A stretch of 64,000 nucleotides of DNA from Adiantum capillus-veneris (lineage: Eukaryota > Streptophyta > Polypodiopsida > Polypodiales > Pteridaceae), in contig CM043966.1 in NCBI GenBank assembly GCA_014529385.2, positions 92,052,587 to 92,116,586 of the forward strand. Reading direction: 5' to 3'. Below, piece after piece: positions 1 through 11,072 of this stretch; the stretch's first letter is position 1, and every line of letters starts with the position of its first letter. Made by a program: the position numbers and the translations under genes. The notes beneath the pieces are model-generated. The model made no database searches. It worked only from the letters and a program-made list of their open reading frames with translations, and was not told where the DNA came from.

Positions 1-2
1 CT

Positions 3-2348
3 GCTTTCAACACCCGGTATGGGCATTATGAGTTCATAGTGATGCCTTTTGGTCTTACGAATTCTCCAGCCACTTTTAACCGTCTCATGCAGTATATATT
101 CAGAGAATATCTGGATGATTTTGTGTTGGTGTTTTTCAATGATATCCTGATAGATTCTAAGGATGAAAAAGAGCATGAAGACCATGTACATAAAGTACTT
201 CATCTTCTACGCCAACATCAATTATATGCCAAGATGAGTAAATGTGTGTTTTCCACGTCAGAAGTTAGTTATCTTGGTTTTATAATAAACCCCGAAGGAA
301 TTTCAGTAGACCCCGCAAAGATTAAAGATATAATAGACTGTCCACAACCCAAAACAATCAGTGAGATTAGAGGATTTTTGGGCATTACAGGATGGTATAG
401 AATCTTCGTCAAAGATTATGCAGTTATCGCCGCCGCCTTGACGGAGCTACTTAAAAAGATAGCCAAACCTACATGGGGAAAAGAACAAGAGGATTGTTTC
501 TTCAAATTAAAACAAAATCTCACATCAACTCGTGTACTCAAACTTCCTGACTTCACTCAAGAGTTTGAAGTAGTAACCGATGCCAGCGGTCTTGCTATAG
601 GAGGAGTCTTAAACCAAGAAGGTAGACCAGTCGCCTTTACTTTGCGAAAATTAAGAATCCACGAGCTGAATTATCCAAGTCATGATCTGGAACTTCTAGG
701 TGTCGTCCATGCTCTAAAACTCTTGAGGCACTATCTTCTAGGAGGAAAGTTTCAGTTGATCACCGATCATCAGAGTTTAAAATGGATTTTTTCACAAGCA
801 ACACTCAACATGAGGCAGAGAAGATGGATAGAACTCTTACAGGAATATGACTTTGAAATAAAATTTAAACCAGGGAAAGAGAATGTGGTTGCTGACGCTC
901 TTAGCCGTAAGGTTTTTCTTGGGGCTATTTCCACAGTTGACAATCCAATCCTCATCAGGGTTAAGGAAGCTTCCCCGGAAGATAAGGATTATCAAAGACT
1001 TCTACAGGTTATCAATTAAGAGGACCTAAAAGAGAAAGAGAAAGACAGAATCAAGGATTATTCACTTGAGGTGGGGCTTCTCTATTATAAGTATCGGCTT
1101 TACATTCCTAAAAATCCAACATTAAAGGAGTTAATCCTTTATGAAGGACATAACGCTCCAGTTCCCAGCCATCCTGGCTATGCAAAGACCCTTAATGCCA
1201 TAAGGAAAAGCTATTTCTGGCCAGGAATGAAAGGAGATATACTTAGTTACATCAGACAATGTCTCTCCTGTCAAAGTATTAAGGCTGAACGAGTAATGAT
1301 GCCAGGAAAACTTCAGCCTCTGGACATTCCTCAAATGAAGTGGGAACTCATTAGCATGGACTTTGTAACAGGCCTTCCCACGGTTCAAAGGGGTTACGAC
1401 TCCATTATGGTGGTAGTGGATATGCTGACTAAAGTCTCCCACTTGATGCCTGTAAAAACAACTTACACTGCATCAGACATAAGCCGTCTCTTTATCAAAG
1501 AGATCTCCAGATTACACGGGCTTTCTAAGAGAATAGTCAGTGAGAGAGAGATTCAAAATTCACTTCAAAATTTTGGAAAGCTTTATTTGAATCCTTAGGA
1601 ACTCAGCTATGTTTAAGTACATCCTATCACCCGCAGACAGACGGCCAGATAGAAAGAGTGAATCAAGTTATTGAAGACATCCTTAGAGCGTATTGTGGTA
1701 GGGAACCCCGAAAATGGATCCAATTTCTTCCTCTGGTGAAATTCGCCTATAACTCTTCCTTTCATCAAAGCATTGGGATGTCACCATTTAATGCTCTTTA
1801 TGGGCATAAGTGTGTATCACCCCTAAACTTTTCTGACCCTACTACAAGAGTAGAAGCTTCAAAGAAAATGTTGGAGGAGATGGATGCCCAAACCAAAGAC
1901 ATAAGGCAAGACATTCAGGCAGCCAAGGACCGCCACAAACAATATGCTGATAAAAAACGGTATGATCGGGTTTTCAAGCAAGGAGATAAAGTATTCCTAA
2001 GGGTTCGGCCAAAAAGAAGCACTCTATCCTTGGGAAAATACAAAAAAACTAAGCCCCAGATATTGTGGACCGTATGAAGTGATTAAAGTAATCGGTGATC
2101 AAGCTTATAAACTGAAATTGCCTGAGCACCTCAAAGTCCATATTGTATTCTATAAAAGTCTTCTAAAACCTTACATCCCAAATCCAAATCATACTCTAGA
2201 TGACGAACAAATTGTGATGCAAAAGCAAGGAATTCTTGAACTCCAACCAGATTGTATTCTCGACACTAGGGAAAGGAGTCTGAGAAACAGGGTTATCATA
2301 GAATATTTGGTTAAATGGAAGGACTACCCCACCGAGGACACCACCTAG
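3..2348 (+). pseudogene. Ty3/gypsy pol pseudogene (RT-RNaseH-integrase-chromodomain)
   Basis: The RT begins with the MPFGLTNSPATF motif. Its catalytic box reads FFNDIL where the family has an acidic pair, so one catalytic aspartate is changed to Asn. RNase H follows with its acidic residues visible (VTDAS, the Glu in DLELL, ITDHQ, VADALSR). Integrase has an H-H-C-C zinc-binding region at about 1162-1275 and a first catalytic Asp in SMDFVTG. The second Asp region reads VSERE and looks damaged. The Glu region (ERVNQ) is present after a frameshift. The chromodomain ends in VKWKDYP, then a TAG replaces the conserved Trp codon at 2346. Other lesions are a TAA at 1017, a frameshift near 1560 and another near 2058. 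In life the polyprotein would copy RNA into DNA and integrate it, with the chromodomain steering targeting. This copy cannot make the whole protein. Confidence 0.93.
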
Positions 2349-2416
2349 GAGAATAAAGTATCCCTTCGCAAGGATGAGTCCCAATTTCGGTTGAGATGAG
2401 GACATCTCAATTCCTT

Positions 2417-2429
2417 AAGTTGGGGTGAT
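2417..2429 (+). promoter_or_regulatory. Polypurine tract of gypsy copy 1
   Basis: A G-rich purine stretch (AAGTTGGGGTGA) lies immediately before the TG that opens the 3' LTR, where plus-strand DNA synthesis is primed in LTR retrotransposons. Confidence 0.7.
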
Positions 2430-2900
2430 TGTAAGGTTTCCAGTTTCCGAAACCTTAAAGATTGTACAAAGCTTGCAAAACTTAATAGAAAACACTATTG
2501 AAGGATTCCAAACACTATTAATTTTGGTATTTTTGGAATCATAAGCAGAGCTTTACTATGTAATTTTCAGAATCTGAATCCGACAAAAACTGGAAAAGTT
2601 ACGGGCCCTCGAAGATTACAATAGAAATTCAATTAGTAACAAAAATTGGATGGTTCCAGTATTAATCATTAACAAAGACTTTTTACACTAAGGTTATAGA
2701 ATTAGCTAGAAATTCCAATTTTCATTATTAAGGATCTGCAAAAATCAACCAAGTAAATTATGGAAGGTATGGGGGGAGTGTGGAAGCTGGGGAAACCTAC
2801 GAAGGACAGTGATAGCAGCAAATGGCGCAAAATGCAAGCTCTGGGGGGCTGCTTGGAATGTGGGAAAACTGCCAGAAACTGCCCGGTGCCCAGAAAAAGC

Positions 2901-2908
2901 TATAAAAG
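2901..2908 (+). promoter_or_regulatory. TATA box of gypsy LTR copy 1
   Basis: TATAAAAG sits about 470 bp into the LTR. The matching LTR on the other strand has TATAAATA at the equivalent place, and both are followed by ACCCCTT and an ACTCGGAG segment. This is the probable RNA polymerase II promoter of the element. Confidence 0.65.
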
Positions 2909-3239
2909 GACCCCTTCTCTTCATAATTTCTCAAACTCGGAGCCTTGATACTCTCTCTCTCATCTAGAGAGAACACTACACAGAAATCATTAGAGATTAA
3001 TCTCTAATTGATTAACCTAAACAATAATTAGTCTAATCTTTCTTAATTAGCAAGGTTAAATTAAGCTCCTTTGTTAATAAATCAAAGATTAGGCCTATGT
3101 ATACTCATAAACCCTCTCTAAATCAATTAATTTCTACTGATTATTGTAATTAAGCTTAGTTATGTTAAGTTATTTAATTATCCTATCATATTACGGTTGA
3201 AATTGGCCAAATCAACCATGAAGTAATGGTAAATATATT

Positions 3240-4240
3240 GATTAAGCTTAGATTAAGTTTAGGTAATTATCAGACCTGCATTAGACAGTCATTAAGCTAC
3301 GAAAATTATCCTATAATTTTCTGAGTAAGTTTCCTAAATTTAGCATAAATACTCTGTTTTTTGAGTAATTTAAATAGGGAAAATTAGTAAACTGATTTCA
3401 AATGCTGTAATATATTTATCAATGGTTAATTAGGTGTTAAGGAACCCATGATAATTAGGAGAAGCTCAGATAAAGTATCTAGCTAATTAGTTTAGCAGAA
3501 ATACTATGTTTTTTGAGCAATTTAAATAGGGGAAATTAGTGAATTGAATTTAAATGCTGTGATATATATACTAGTGGTTAATTAGGTGTTAAGGAACCCG
3601 TGATAATGAGGAGCAGCTATGATAATTAATTTAGCTAATTACTTTAGTAGAAATACTCTGTTTTTTGAGAAATTTAAATAGGGGAAATAAGTAAATTGAT
3701 TTAAAATGATGTGATATATTTATCACTAGTTAATTAGGTGTGATGAAACCCTTGATAATTAGGAGAAGCTCAGATAATTAATTTAGCTAATTACTTTAGC
3801 AGAAATACTCTTTTTTTAGCAGTTTAAATAAGGGAAATTAGTAAATTGATTTCAAATGATGTGATATATTTATCAGTAGTTAATTAGGTGTTAAGAAACG
3901 CGTGATAATTAGGAGAAGCTCAGATAATTAATATAGCAGAAATACTCTGTTTTTTGAGTAATTTAAATAGGGCAAATTAGTAAATTGAATTCAAATGCTG
4001 TGATATATTTATCAGCGGTTAATTAGGTGTTAAGAAACTCGTGATAATTAGGAGAAGCTCAGATAATTAATCTAGTTAATTACTTTAACAGAAAAATATT
4101 GTTTTCTAGACAAATTAAATAGGGAAAATTAGAAAATAGATTTAAATTGAATTGATCTATTTGTCAAAGGTTTAATAAATCTTAGGGAACCCGTGGTAAT
4201 TATGCTACCATTAGAAAATTAGTTTAACTATATATCCTAG
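3240..4240 (+). repeat. About 150-bp tandem repeat array inside the LTR
   Basis: A unit containing AATTAGGTGTTAAGGAACCC followed by a GATAATTAGGAGAAGCTC-like segment recurs near 3426, 3576, 3729, 3879, 4016 and, more diverged, 4170. Spacing is about 150 bp, with one shorter unit of about 137. The array is AT-rich with no convincing coding frame and lies in the predicted transcribed leader. Confidence 0.85.
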
Positions 4241-4663
4241 TAAAATTACACTAATTTTTGGAAAAAATAAAAAGGGAAATATAGTAAATTAAACCGAAAA
4301 CCTTTGATATAAATACCAGAGAAGGAATACACCTTGAGGAATCTATGATAAATATCCCAACCTTAGATAAATAGTTTAGGTACGTATCTTGATCAAAAGT
4401 AACCGATTTTTGTATAAAATGGACAAGAAAAATTAGGAAAAAAGTTTATCTAATTGCCAAATAAATAACCGAGGTCCAAAATCCTTATTGAAGAGTGGGA
4501 AAAAAATTACTTATAGCATAATTAAGTTATAGGAGGAATAATTTATCCAATCGACTATTAAAGATCCCTATTTATTTCAAAAATCCTTATTTTTGGGTAA
4601 ACAAGGAAAATGAAGGCTATTCAATTAAGCTTCTAATGGTTAAGTATTTTTATAAGGCTGCCG

Positions 4664-4897
4664 AAGGCTCCCAAGAGAACCAAGGGAAATCCTCTAACTG
4701 AAGAAGACGATGTTAGTAACAAGTGCAATAAAGCAACTAATGATCATGAAGCAGGGCCTAGCCATAGGCCAACAGAGGAGAGTCTATGGGCACCTGCCCC
4801 ACAGAACATGGACGAGCAGTCCGAGGTGGATTTCTATTATGATTCACTAATAGCTTTTAAAGTTCATTTTAAGTTAAACATTGCATACGTAAGGTAA
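4664..4897 (+). pseudogene. LTR-embedded short frame, start codon lost
   Basis: Seventy-seven codons stay open to a TAA at 4895. The frame aligns codon by codon with the 61-residue frame at 22927-23112 of the other LTR. Shared blocks include APKRT near the start, RPTEESL in the middle and AP near the end, with an in-frame codon difference between them and no frameshift. The position of the other copy's ATG reads AAG here (4664-4666), so this copy has lost its start. The product is unknown: small, charged, with a basic KRT motif then acidic residues. It could be the N-terminal part of Gag or a separate leader peptide. Confidence 0.6.
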
Positions 4898-5913
4898 GGA
4901 AGGATAAAACTGGCTGTAAATGGAAGGTAACTTCCACGAAACCCACGAGCAATGATTGTAACTAGGAAAGAAATGATTGGGTTATGAATGATTGACCTAG
5001 GAAAGAAATGTTTGACCATCCTTAAGACAGCTTGTTTCAAGACACCTCTCATTCCTTGGAAATATTTTACTCCAGGTAAGGAGTAATGATGGAGATACCA
5101 TCACGGAGGAGTCGGTTACCTCGGCATGTGTGGAGTCTTTACCATGTGCTTGTTTATGTTTATGGGTAGTACTTTTAAGTTTATCCTAAAGGAACCGCCT
5201 GGTTGTATGGGCAACTAATTTTGGCGTATGGGCGCCCGGACTTTGGGTGAAGACTTTTTCCACCCCGGTTTATATAAATAAGGAATGGGTGCCATTTTTC
5301 ACCCCTGTATAGGTGGTCTTTAGACAAGTTAGTACTGGTCAGTGATACTTTAAAATGACAGTACCTTGTCTTAAGTCTAAAGATGTTTGTTTTCTGAAAG
5401 AATGTCTTCAATACTGTTTTCAAAGGTTGTCTTAAGGAATCATTGTTTTAATTGTGAAGAGAATGTAGTAGTAATTAAACAACAATAGAATCATGTGTGA
5501 GTGCGGGGTGGTAAGTGGGGATTGACTAAGGTTTTCAATCATGGATGGGTGGACCTGATTAGTCAAGTAACTATTGATTCCCATGCACTAAAACGTTTAG
5601 AAACTTCTTCAGTTGGACGAGGAATCCACCAATGGCTGTGCCCTCACATATGCTAGGGGGAAAAAAGCATTGGCTAAAGAAACCTTAATCTAAAGGATGA
5701 AGATATAAGGCTGGAAATTTTTTTTATAGGGTTCCGTTTCCACTGCGAGACAGGACTAGGTCTCTTCTAGGGCTATAAATCTAAACCATTTCCAATGGTA
5801 AGGGTGAATTTCCTGGAATTTTTATTGTTTAAGGACTCTCACTTTAATAGGCCTAGAGACCTGTCAATGGTACCATCCCGCTTTTGGTGTCGGCGAGATT
5901 GGGGACCTTACAA

Positions 5914-7184
5914 CGTATCTGTCGGATTCTGCAAAAAAAAGAAGATAGCTTTTTGTAAGTATAAACATACAGCGATGTTTATAAACCAATACAATAAATA
6001 GAAAATAATAAACCTTAATACTAACCATGCCGCCGCGAGAACTCAGGATGTCTATAAGGGCGTTTAAGCCCTTCCTACGTGCGTACTCACGCTTGTATGG
6101 TGTGGGATCACGTCCTGTAAATGACCACTGTCAAAACATACAAAGAATCCATAATGTTAGAATTTCAAATCCCATAAATCCTAAACTATCAAACATAGAT
6201 GCGAAAACACTTACAAAATCAGTCTCAAATGATACCCACCCGCCGCTCCCCAAGTGGTGCGAGCTCCCTGCCTCTACTCGCGCTCTGGCTGCCTCCTTTT
6301 GTTGATTTCACTTGTCAGGATTCTCGCGCGCTTCTTTTTTCGCATTCTTCCAATCTTCTTTGGCTAGCCAATCTAGTCTGCTCCGCCCATGCTTGATTGC
6401 TTTTTGCACTTCGGACGCTTATGCTTGTAGTATTCGCGCATTCAAACCTTCATCACATCTTCATTGAAGCGGTCATCCCGTGTTGGAACAGAAACTCGTC
6501 ATGAAGCATGCTCATGACTCTGTCTTTTAATTCATTCGGTACTTCACTCCCGGTGTTTAGTATGTAGCGTCTAAACACCTGAGAGCAAAGACTGCGCATG
6601 CGCGAAATCACCTTCTTGCCCTTATCATCCAAGATGATGCCGCCGTTGAAGTCGACAGAGTAAGGCAAGCCCTCTTGCCGCTGACTCGTAAACCTAGGTA
6701 TCTCGGCAGGGATCTCTAGCAACGTGTCAATGGGGGTACGGACTCCAGGTGTCTCCACTGGATTCTTAGCCCGAAAGCGAGGAGTGTCCACTGGAGTGAC
6801 TCCTGGAGCAGTAGCTAGTGGTGTGTAGCTGCGGGGAATGGCAGTCAGTCGCGCAAAACCTGGTGTCGATGGCGATGCCATGGCTAGTGTCGAGACGGGC
6901 AAAGAAGGGGAGGGTAAAGAACCTTGTCGAACACGAGGCGGTGTCTAAGCATAGGTGACGCCACCCCCACAACAACTGCCACCGCCACCACTAGAGCGCA
7001 GGTGCCTAGACGAGTGAGAAGATCGTCTCGTCAACACCAAAGCTTCGAAGCGCGCTGAGGGCTTTGAAACAGAGGGAGATGCAGATGGAGTAGGAACGCG
7101 CGATGGTGCGCCAAAGTGATGACGCTCCACGTATCACTGTCTCTGCTGGGGTGACAAAGAAGAAAGGAACTCCTCATCCTCCAT
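5914..7184 (-). pseudogene. tnpA-like pseudogene, CACTA copy 1
   Basis: This matches the tnpA-like gene of copy 2 (29071-30384) along its length: an N-terminal MEDEEFLSSLSPQQRQ start, a Ser/Pro/Thr-rich stretch, then the conserved core. It has an early stop after about 16 codons, another near 6945 and further lesions downstream. The last exon is cut by the gypsy LTR after 15 bases (5914-5928). In En/Spm elements this type of protein binds subterminal repeats and works with the tnpD transposase. This copy is dead. Confidence 0.85.
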
Positions 7185-7252
7185 ACCTGCATTAAACACA
7201 CGAATAGTTAAACTTAATATTGAATGAATGGAGTAGAAAACATGGACAAGTA

Positions 7253-7304
7253 GATAGAGAGAGAGAGAGAGAGAGAGATAGCGAGAGAGAGAGAGGAGGA
7301 GGTG
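7253..7304. repeat. (GA)n microsatellite
   Basis: An interrupted GA run lies between the two CACTA genes. Copy 3 has a longer GA run at the same relative position (39850-39898), and copy 2 lacks it. Confidence 0.9.
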
Positions 7305-7424
7305 CTCGTCGTCTCTGCTTATGAGAACATACCTAGAGAATACGTACCTGGAGTGGACGCAAAGACCATTAAATACAATGATGCAATGATGCATATAAAT
7401 ACAATGATGCAATGACGCAAATAC

Positions 7425-8657
7425 TTAGAGACGAAGATACACATCCATATTCTTCACTTTATATCGCCCCGGCACAATCAAGCTTAGCCATAGGTGCCCC
7501 TTCTTCGTAGTCAACCACGGGGGAATGTTGTAGTTGACGATGACAACGGGCCATACACTGTAAGATGTTGATCTTTGACCAAATGGATTTACGCCATCCA
7601 AATCCAGGCCTAAGCGCAAATTTCGAGCTTCTCTGGCAAAATCCGACCATGTTTCATCTATATGTTTCCAGGTTACACAATCTGCAGGAATCCGTAGCAC
7701 ACCATCCGAAGATTTATTCTCCTCATGCCATGATGCTAGGGTGGCCATGGACTTACATTCGAAGAAATGCTTGATGCAAGGAAGCAGAGGAAAATGTCCC
7801 AAACCCTTTTGCGAAATTTTTGTTCCGTGGAGATCTACTCGATATCTTTCGGAATCACATTTCGGACACTTCTACATGTCTATGTATTCCCCTCTGAAAA
7901 GAATGCAATCATTAGGACAAGCGTGGATCGAATTGTAATCCATCCCCAAGTTTCGCAAAATCTTTCTTGCTTCCTCTTGAGAATCTGGCATCACATTATC
8001 ACTTGGTAGTATATGCTCTTTGAGCAATCTACACAAAATAAAAATACGGTACAATTGTGTAAAAATCTATTAGATCATTATACATCTAGAGTTTTATCAA
8101 ATTAAACTAATTGTAATAGATCACCTGAAAAGTGTTGTGATGCTAGTGTCACTCCATACAAACTTTGTCTGCATGTTAAGAAGAACCAGGAGCGCTTTCA
8201 ATCTAAACACACGTGCTCCATTATACAATGGTGTATGGGCTTCACTTTTTATATCATCATAGACAAGCCTTTATGAATCCGTGATCGTCTCGATCATTTC
8301 ATCAATCTCGGGCTCAAACATTGCCTTGTTGGGAATGTGGTCTGCATGATCATCCCTCGAGATGTCAGAGGCTACATCTTGTGGCCTCACATATGGTGCT
8401 TGACCAAAGCGCTTGTGAATATGTCTATTGGGTTGCAAGATTGCTGTCTGTTGGCCAACGTCAGAGTCCGACAAGTTATAATTGGCAACAAATCGATCTA
8501 TAATAGATGGATCGAACTCGCCAAATTTGCGAACGTACTGCAAAGAAACGCGTCTTGTTCGTTGCAGAGCATGCTTGCAATGATTACAAGGACATAAGAT
8601 CCTTGTTGAGAGATAGGTGTTTTGGTTGGATGGCGCTACATCCTCGTCACTACTCAT
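7425..8657 (-). pseudogene. tnpD/TNP2 transposase pseudogene, CACTA copy 1
   Basis: Exon 1 (from 8657) encodes the start MSSDEDV, a CPCNHC zinc-like motif and an acidic tail, as in copy 2. Exon 2 (from about 8030) encodes HACPNDCILFRGE and the TNP2 core with VNPFGQRSTSYSVWPVV and IPPWL. Stops occur within exon 1 (near 8271) and in exon 2 after GEYIDM (near 7872). The gene ends at a deletion junction at about 7425 that removes the remainder of TNP2, DUF4218 and DUF4216. Confidence 0.88.
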
Positions 8658-8721
8658 AATGAGGGTGAAAATCTTATAACCTGGACAACAAATTTAATCT
8701 TCTATTGGCATTCTTCGTCTT

Positions 8722-8726
<5 letters not shown>

Positions 8727-8763
<37 letters not shown>
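8727..8763. repeat. (CT)n microsatellite
   Basis: A CT run just upstream of the tnpD start is found at the same relative place in copies 2 (34450-34508) and 3 (43010-43057), so it belongs to the ancestral CACTA. Confidence 0.9.
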
Positions 8764-8764
<1 letters not shown>

Positions 8765-9059
8765 TTCACACTGTAAACTACCTCACATTCTCTAGTCATG
8801 TCCAATCCCTGCACACCTCGGTCTAGAGGTGCACGGAGATCAGAACCACCGGGTTATAATCTCGTCTTTATTGTTCAATGCCTATATTCGTGGGTACAAT
8901 AAATCGACACACCCACGTCTACATGATACTGCATGTAGTGGACAAAACCCCTTTGCCTCTTCTGTAGCTGTAGCATTTCACAGCATCTTAACATCTTTTC
9001 ACAATAGATCTTTGTTTGTAGCATGCAAGTACACCATTCTTGCAATGTAGCTGATGTCT

Positions 9060-10370
9060 ACTCAAGGCACTTAATTCTTACTTTAGATTTGACGGGACGT
9101 GGTGTGTGTGTGTGTGTGTGTGTGTGTGTGACCCTTGTAATCGTCATCTTGCATCATTAATTTTTGTGTAGGCTCAATTTTCTCTTTCATTAGTTGAACA
9201 TGATGGCTTATTGTATGGTAGCAGCAGTCGAACATGCAGGTGGAATTGCTGGTCCACATGGACTATTGAGGCTGTGAGCGCAGGAAATTTTCTCGCCATT
9301 TCTTCTAACCTTATCTTAAACGATAAAAAGAAGAAAATGGTATAACCTTTCTATCACCCAAGTGTGGTAGATTGGTTATGCCAATTCCCTCTTCAATAAC
9401 AGGTAAATAACCTAAATCTAATCTAATATAACGTAAATAAACCTAAATTTAATCTAATATAACGTAAATCTAAATCTAACAAAAATAAACCTAAATCTAA
9501 TCAAACGTAAATCTAACTAAAAATAAAACTAAATCTAATCTAATTTGACTTAAATAAACCTAAATCTAATTTAACGTAAGTCTACATCTAACCTAATCTT
9601 TAACGTCTTTTGGGATAGTTTCCAACAACGTTAAAATTCTTGTGTGTGTGTGTGTGTGGGTGTGTGTGTGCCAATAAAAAGAGAAAAATGGTATAACCTT
9701 TCTATCACCCAAGTGTGGTAGATTGGTTATGCCATTTTCCCTCTTCAATAACAGGTAAATAACCTAAATCTAATCTATTATAACGTAAATAAACCTAAAT
9801 CTAATCTAATATAACGTAAATCTAAATCTAACATAAATAAACTTAAATCCAATCAAACATAAATCTAACTAAAAATAAACTTAAATCTAATCTAATTTAA
9901 CATAAATAAACCTAAATCTAATTTAACGTAAGTCTACATCTAACCTAATCTTTAACGTCTTTTGGGATAGTTTCCTACGACGTTAAAACTCTCTTCTTCT
10001 TGTGTGTGTGTGTGTGGGTGTGTGTGTGCCAATAAAAAGAGAAAAATGGTATGACCTTTCTATCACCCAAGTGTGGTAGATTGGTTATGCCATTTTCCTC
10101 TTGAATAGCAGGTCTTAAGTTCAACTCCTCGTCGGCTAGATTTTTAGGTCTCTTTAATTAGTTTCCTATGACGTTAAATTAAACTCTCTTCTTCTCGGGT
10201 GTGTGTGTGTGGGTGTGTGTGAACGCCAATAAAAAAAGGAGAAAAATAGTATAACTTTTCTATCACCGAAGTGTGATAGATTGGTTATGCCATTTCCTTA
10301 TGAATAACAGGTCTTGAGTTCAACTCCTGTCGACTAGATCTTTAAGGTCTCTTGGGATAGTTTCCTACGA
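9060..10370 (+). repeat. CACTA 5'-region tandem units with (CCTAAATCTAA)-like arrays
   Basis: Four related units start near 9320, 9671, 10028 and 10226. Each carries a CCAATAAAAAGAG-like start, a TATAACCTTTCTATCACCC block and GTGGTAGATTGGTTATGCC; the last two also carry a GAGTTCAACTCC-like segment. Between the first three lie degenerate arrays of CCTAAATCTAATCTAA and AACGTAAATCTAA, and GT runs punctuate the set. Copies 2 (about 34745-35400) and 3 (about 43680-44300) hold related units. This is probably the noncoding 5' region of the transposon, which is transcribed from the right. See findings for the tRNA-like motifs. Confidence 0.8.
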
Positions 10371-10510
10371 TGTTAAGACTCTCTTCTTCTTCTTCTTTTC
10401 TCTCTCTCTCTCTCTCTTTGTTTTATCTCTCTCTCTCTCTCTTTTCCTCTCTCAATGTGTGTGTGCATTCTTTGTTTATGCATGTGTGTGTGCGTTTTTG
10501 GTTTATGCAT

Positions 10511-10566
<56 letters not shown>

Positions 10567-10675
10567 CCTCTCTCAATGTGTGTGTGCTTTCTTTGTTTAT
10601 ACATGTGTGTGTGCGTTTTTTGTTTATGCTTGTGCTCTCTCTCTCTCTCTCTCTCTCTCTCTTTAAAAAACACAA

Positions 10676-10730
<55 letters not shown>

Positions 10731-10808
10731 AAGGGACCATGAGAGTGAGGAGAGGGAAGGAGCATACCTGGCTCTCCTTCCTCTCCTTGTGTGTGTGTGT
10801 GTGTGTAG

Positions 10809-10863
<55 letters not shown>

Positions 10864-10870
10864 CGTTACC
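10370..10870. repeat. CT/GT/GA microsatellite cluster
   Basis: Alternating CT, GT and GA tracts with interspersed TTGTTTATGCATG-like spacers. Matching clusters lie at the same relative location in copies 2 (35400-35895) and 3 (44310-44610). The long Leu/Ser or Arg/Glu frames here are by-products of dinucleotide repeats. Confidence 0.95.
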
Positions 10871-10949
10871 TTGCTTGCTTGAGCGCACGCCGAAAACTCA
10901 GATATGAGATTTGAGTTTTCGGATGCTCTTGGTTATTTTTTTTAGCCCT

Positions 10950-11072
10950 GGCGGCGTTGCTATAAGCATCGCTATAGGCGTCGCTATGTTACTTGTAACA
11001 TAGCGATGTCATGCTTTTCATGTTTGAGCGTCGCACTATGAGCATTGCTACTATTAAGCACCTCTTGTAGTG
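10950..11072 (-). repeat. Right subterminal repeats and TIR of CACTA copy 1
   Basis: Several GCGTCGCTAT/AGCGATGC-type motifs in both orientations lie before the terminal CCTCTTGTAGTG. In En/Spm elements such motifs are the binding sites of the TnpA protein. Confidence 0.8.

Larger units (their letters stand above)
1..5912 (+). mobile_element. Ty3/gypsy chromovirus, 3' half (copy 1)
   Basis: The window opens inside the reverse transcriptase. The element then runs through RNase H, integrase and a chromodomain into a 3' LTR, an order typical of plant chromoviruses. The 3' LTR opens TGTAAGG and closes CCTTACA, giving a 7-bp terminal inverted repeat. The sequence directly after the LTR resumes the tnpA exon of a CACTA element, at a place that is continuous in the two other CACTA copies (29101 and 38258), so the retroelement is nested in CACTA copy 1. 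The 5' LTR, gag and protease lie outside the window. The coding part is broken by stops and frameshifts, so this copy is inactive. Confidence 0.93.
2430..5912 (+). repeat. 3' LTR of gypsy copy 1 (about 3.5 kb)
   Basis: The LTR begins TGTAAGG and ends CCTTACA. At 3,483 bp it is very long. It shares homology in inverted orientation with the LTR at 21787-25829, clearest at the last 250 bp, around the TATA box and around 4660-5450. A TATA box near position 470 implies a U3 of about 500 bp, so most of the LTR is R-U5 leader. It contains a roughly 150-bp tandem array and a short conserved protein frame, listed separately. Confidence 0.88.
5913..11072 (-). mobile_element. CACTA (En/Spm) transposon copy 1, truncated on the left
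   Basis: The right terminus reads CCTCTTGTAGTG at 11061-11072 and is identical to the right termini of copies 2 and 3. Subterminal GCGTCGCTAT-like repeats lie at about 10950-11040. The left end is beyond the window because gypsy copy 1 is inserted inside it. Relative to copy 2, about 2.7 kb is missing at about 7425, removing the tnpD 3' half. Both gene remnants are on the minus strand. The element cannot encode its own transposase. The 3 bp after the terminus are CTT, the expected target duplication, but its partner is outside the window. Confidence 0.9.

Noticed and set aside
4864-5052. Antisense frame in the LTR with a similar frame at 22725-22913
   Set aside because: The similarity follows from LTR DNA homology. 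The alignment needs gaps that are not multiples of three, unlike the sense LTR frame.
6027-6396. Plus-strand frames at 6027-6396, 29218-29677 and 38557-38890
   Set aside because: They are antisense to tnpA exons in each CACTA copy.
9400-9960. CCTAAATCTAA arrays as an interstitial telomere
   Set aside because: The unit is degenerate and differs from CCCTAAA. Only a few bases near 34755 match the true plant telomere repeat, and the arrays belong to the CACTA 5' region.
10060-10130. A functional tRNA gene
   Set aside because: Only A- and B-box-like motifs are present. I could not fold an acceptor or anticodon stem, so at most it is a tRNA-derived segment.
9310-10340. Regularly repeated segments suggesting a CRISPR-like array
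   Set aside because: Units are hundreds of bases long, spacers are also repeated, and the sequence is plant transposon DNA.
10370-10914. Long frames of Leu/Ser, Arg/Glu or Cys/Val repeats here and at 14236-14630, 35445-35886, 48511-49261, 61080-61405 and 62412-62845
   Set aside because: They are translations of CT/GA/GT dinucleotide repeats, open in several frames at once, with no other coding signal.
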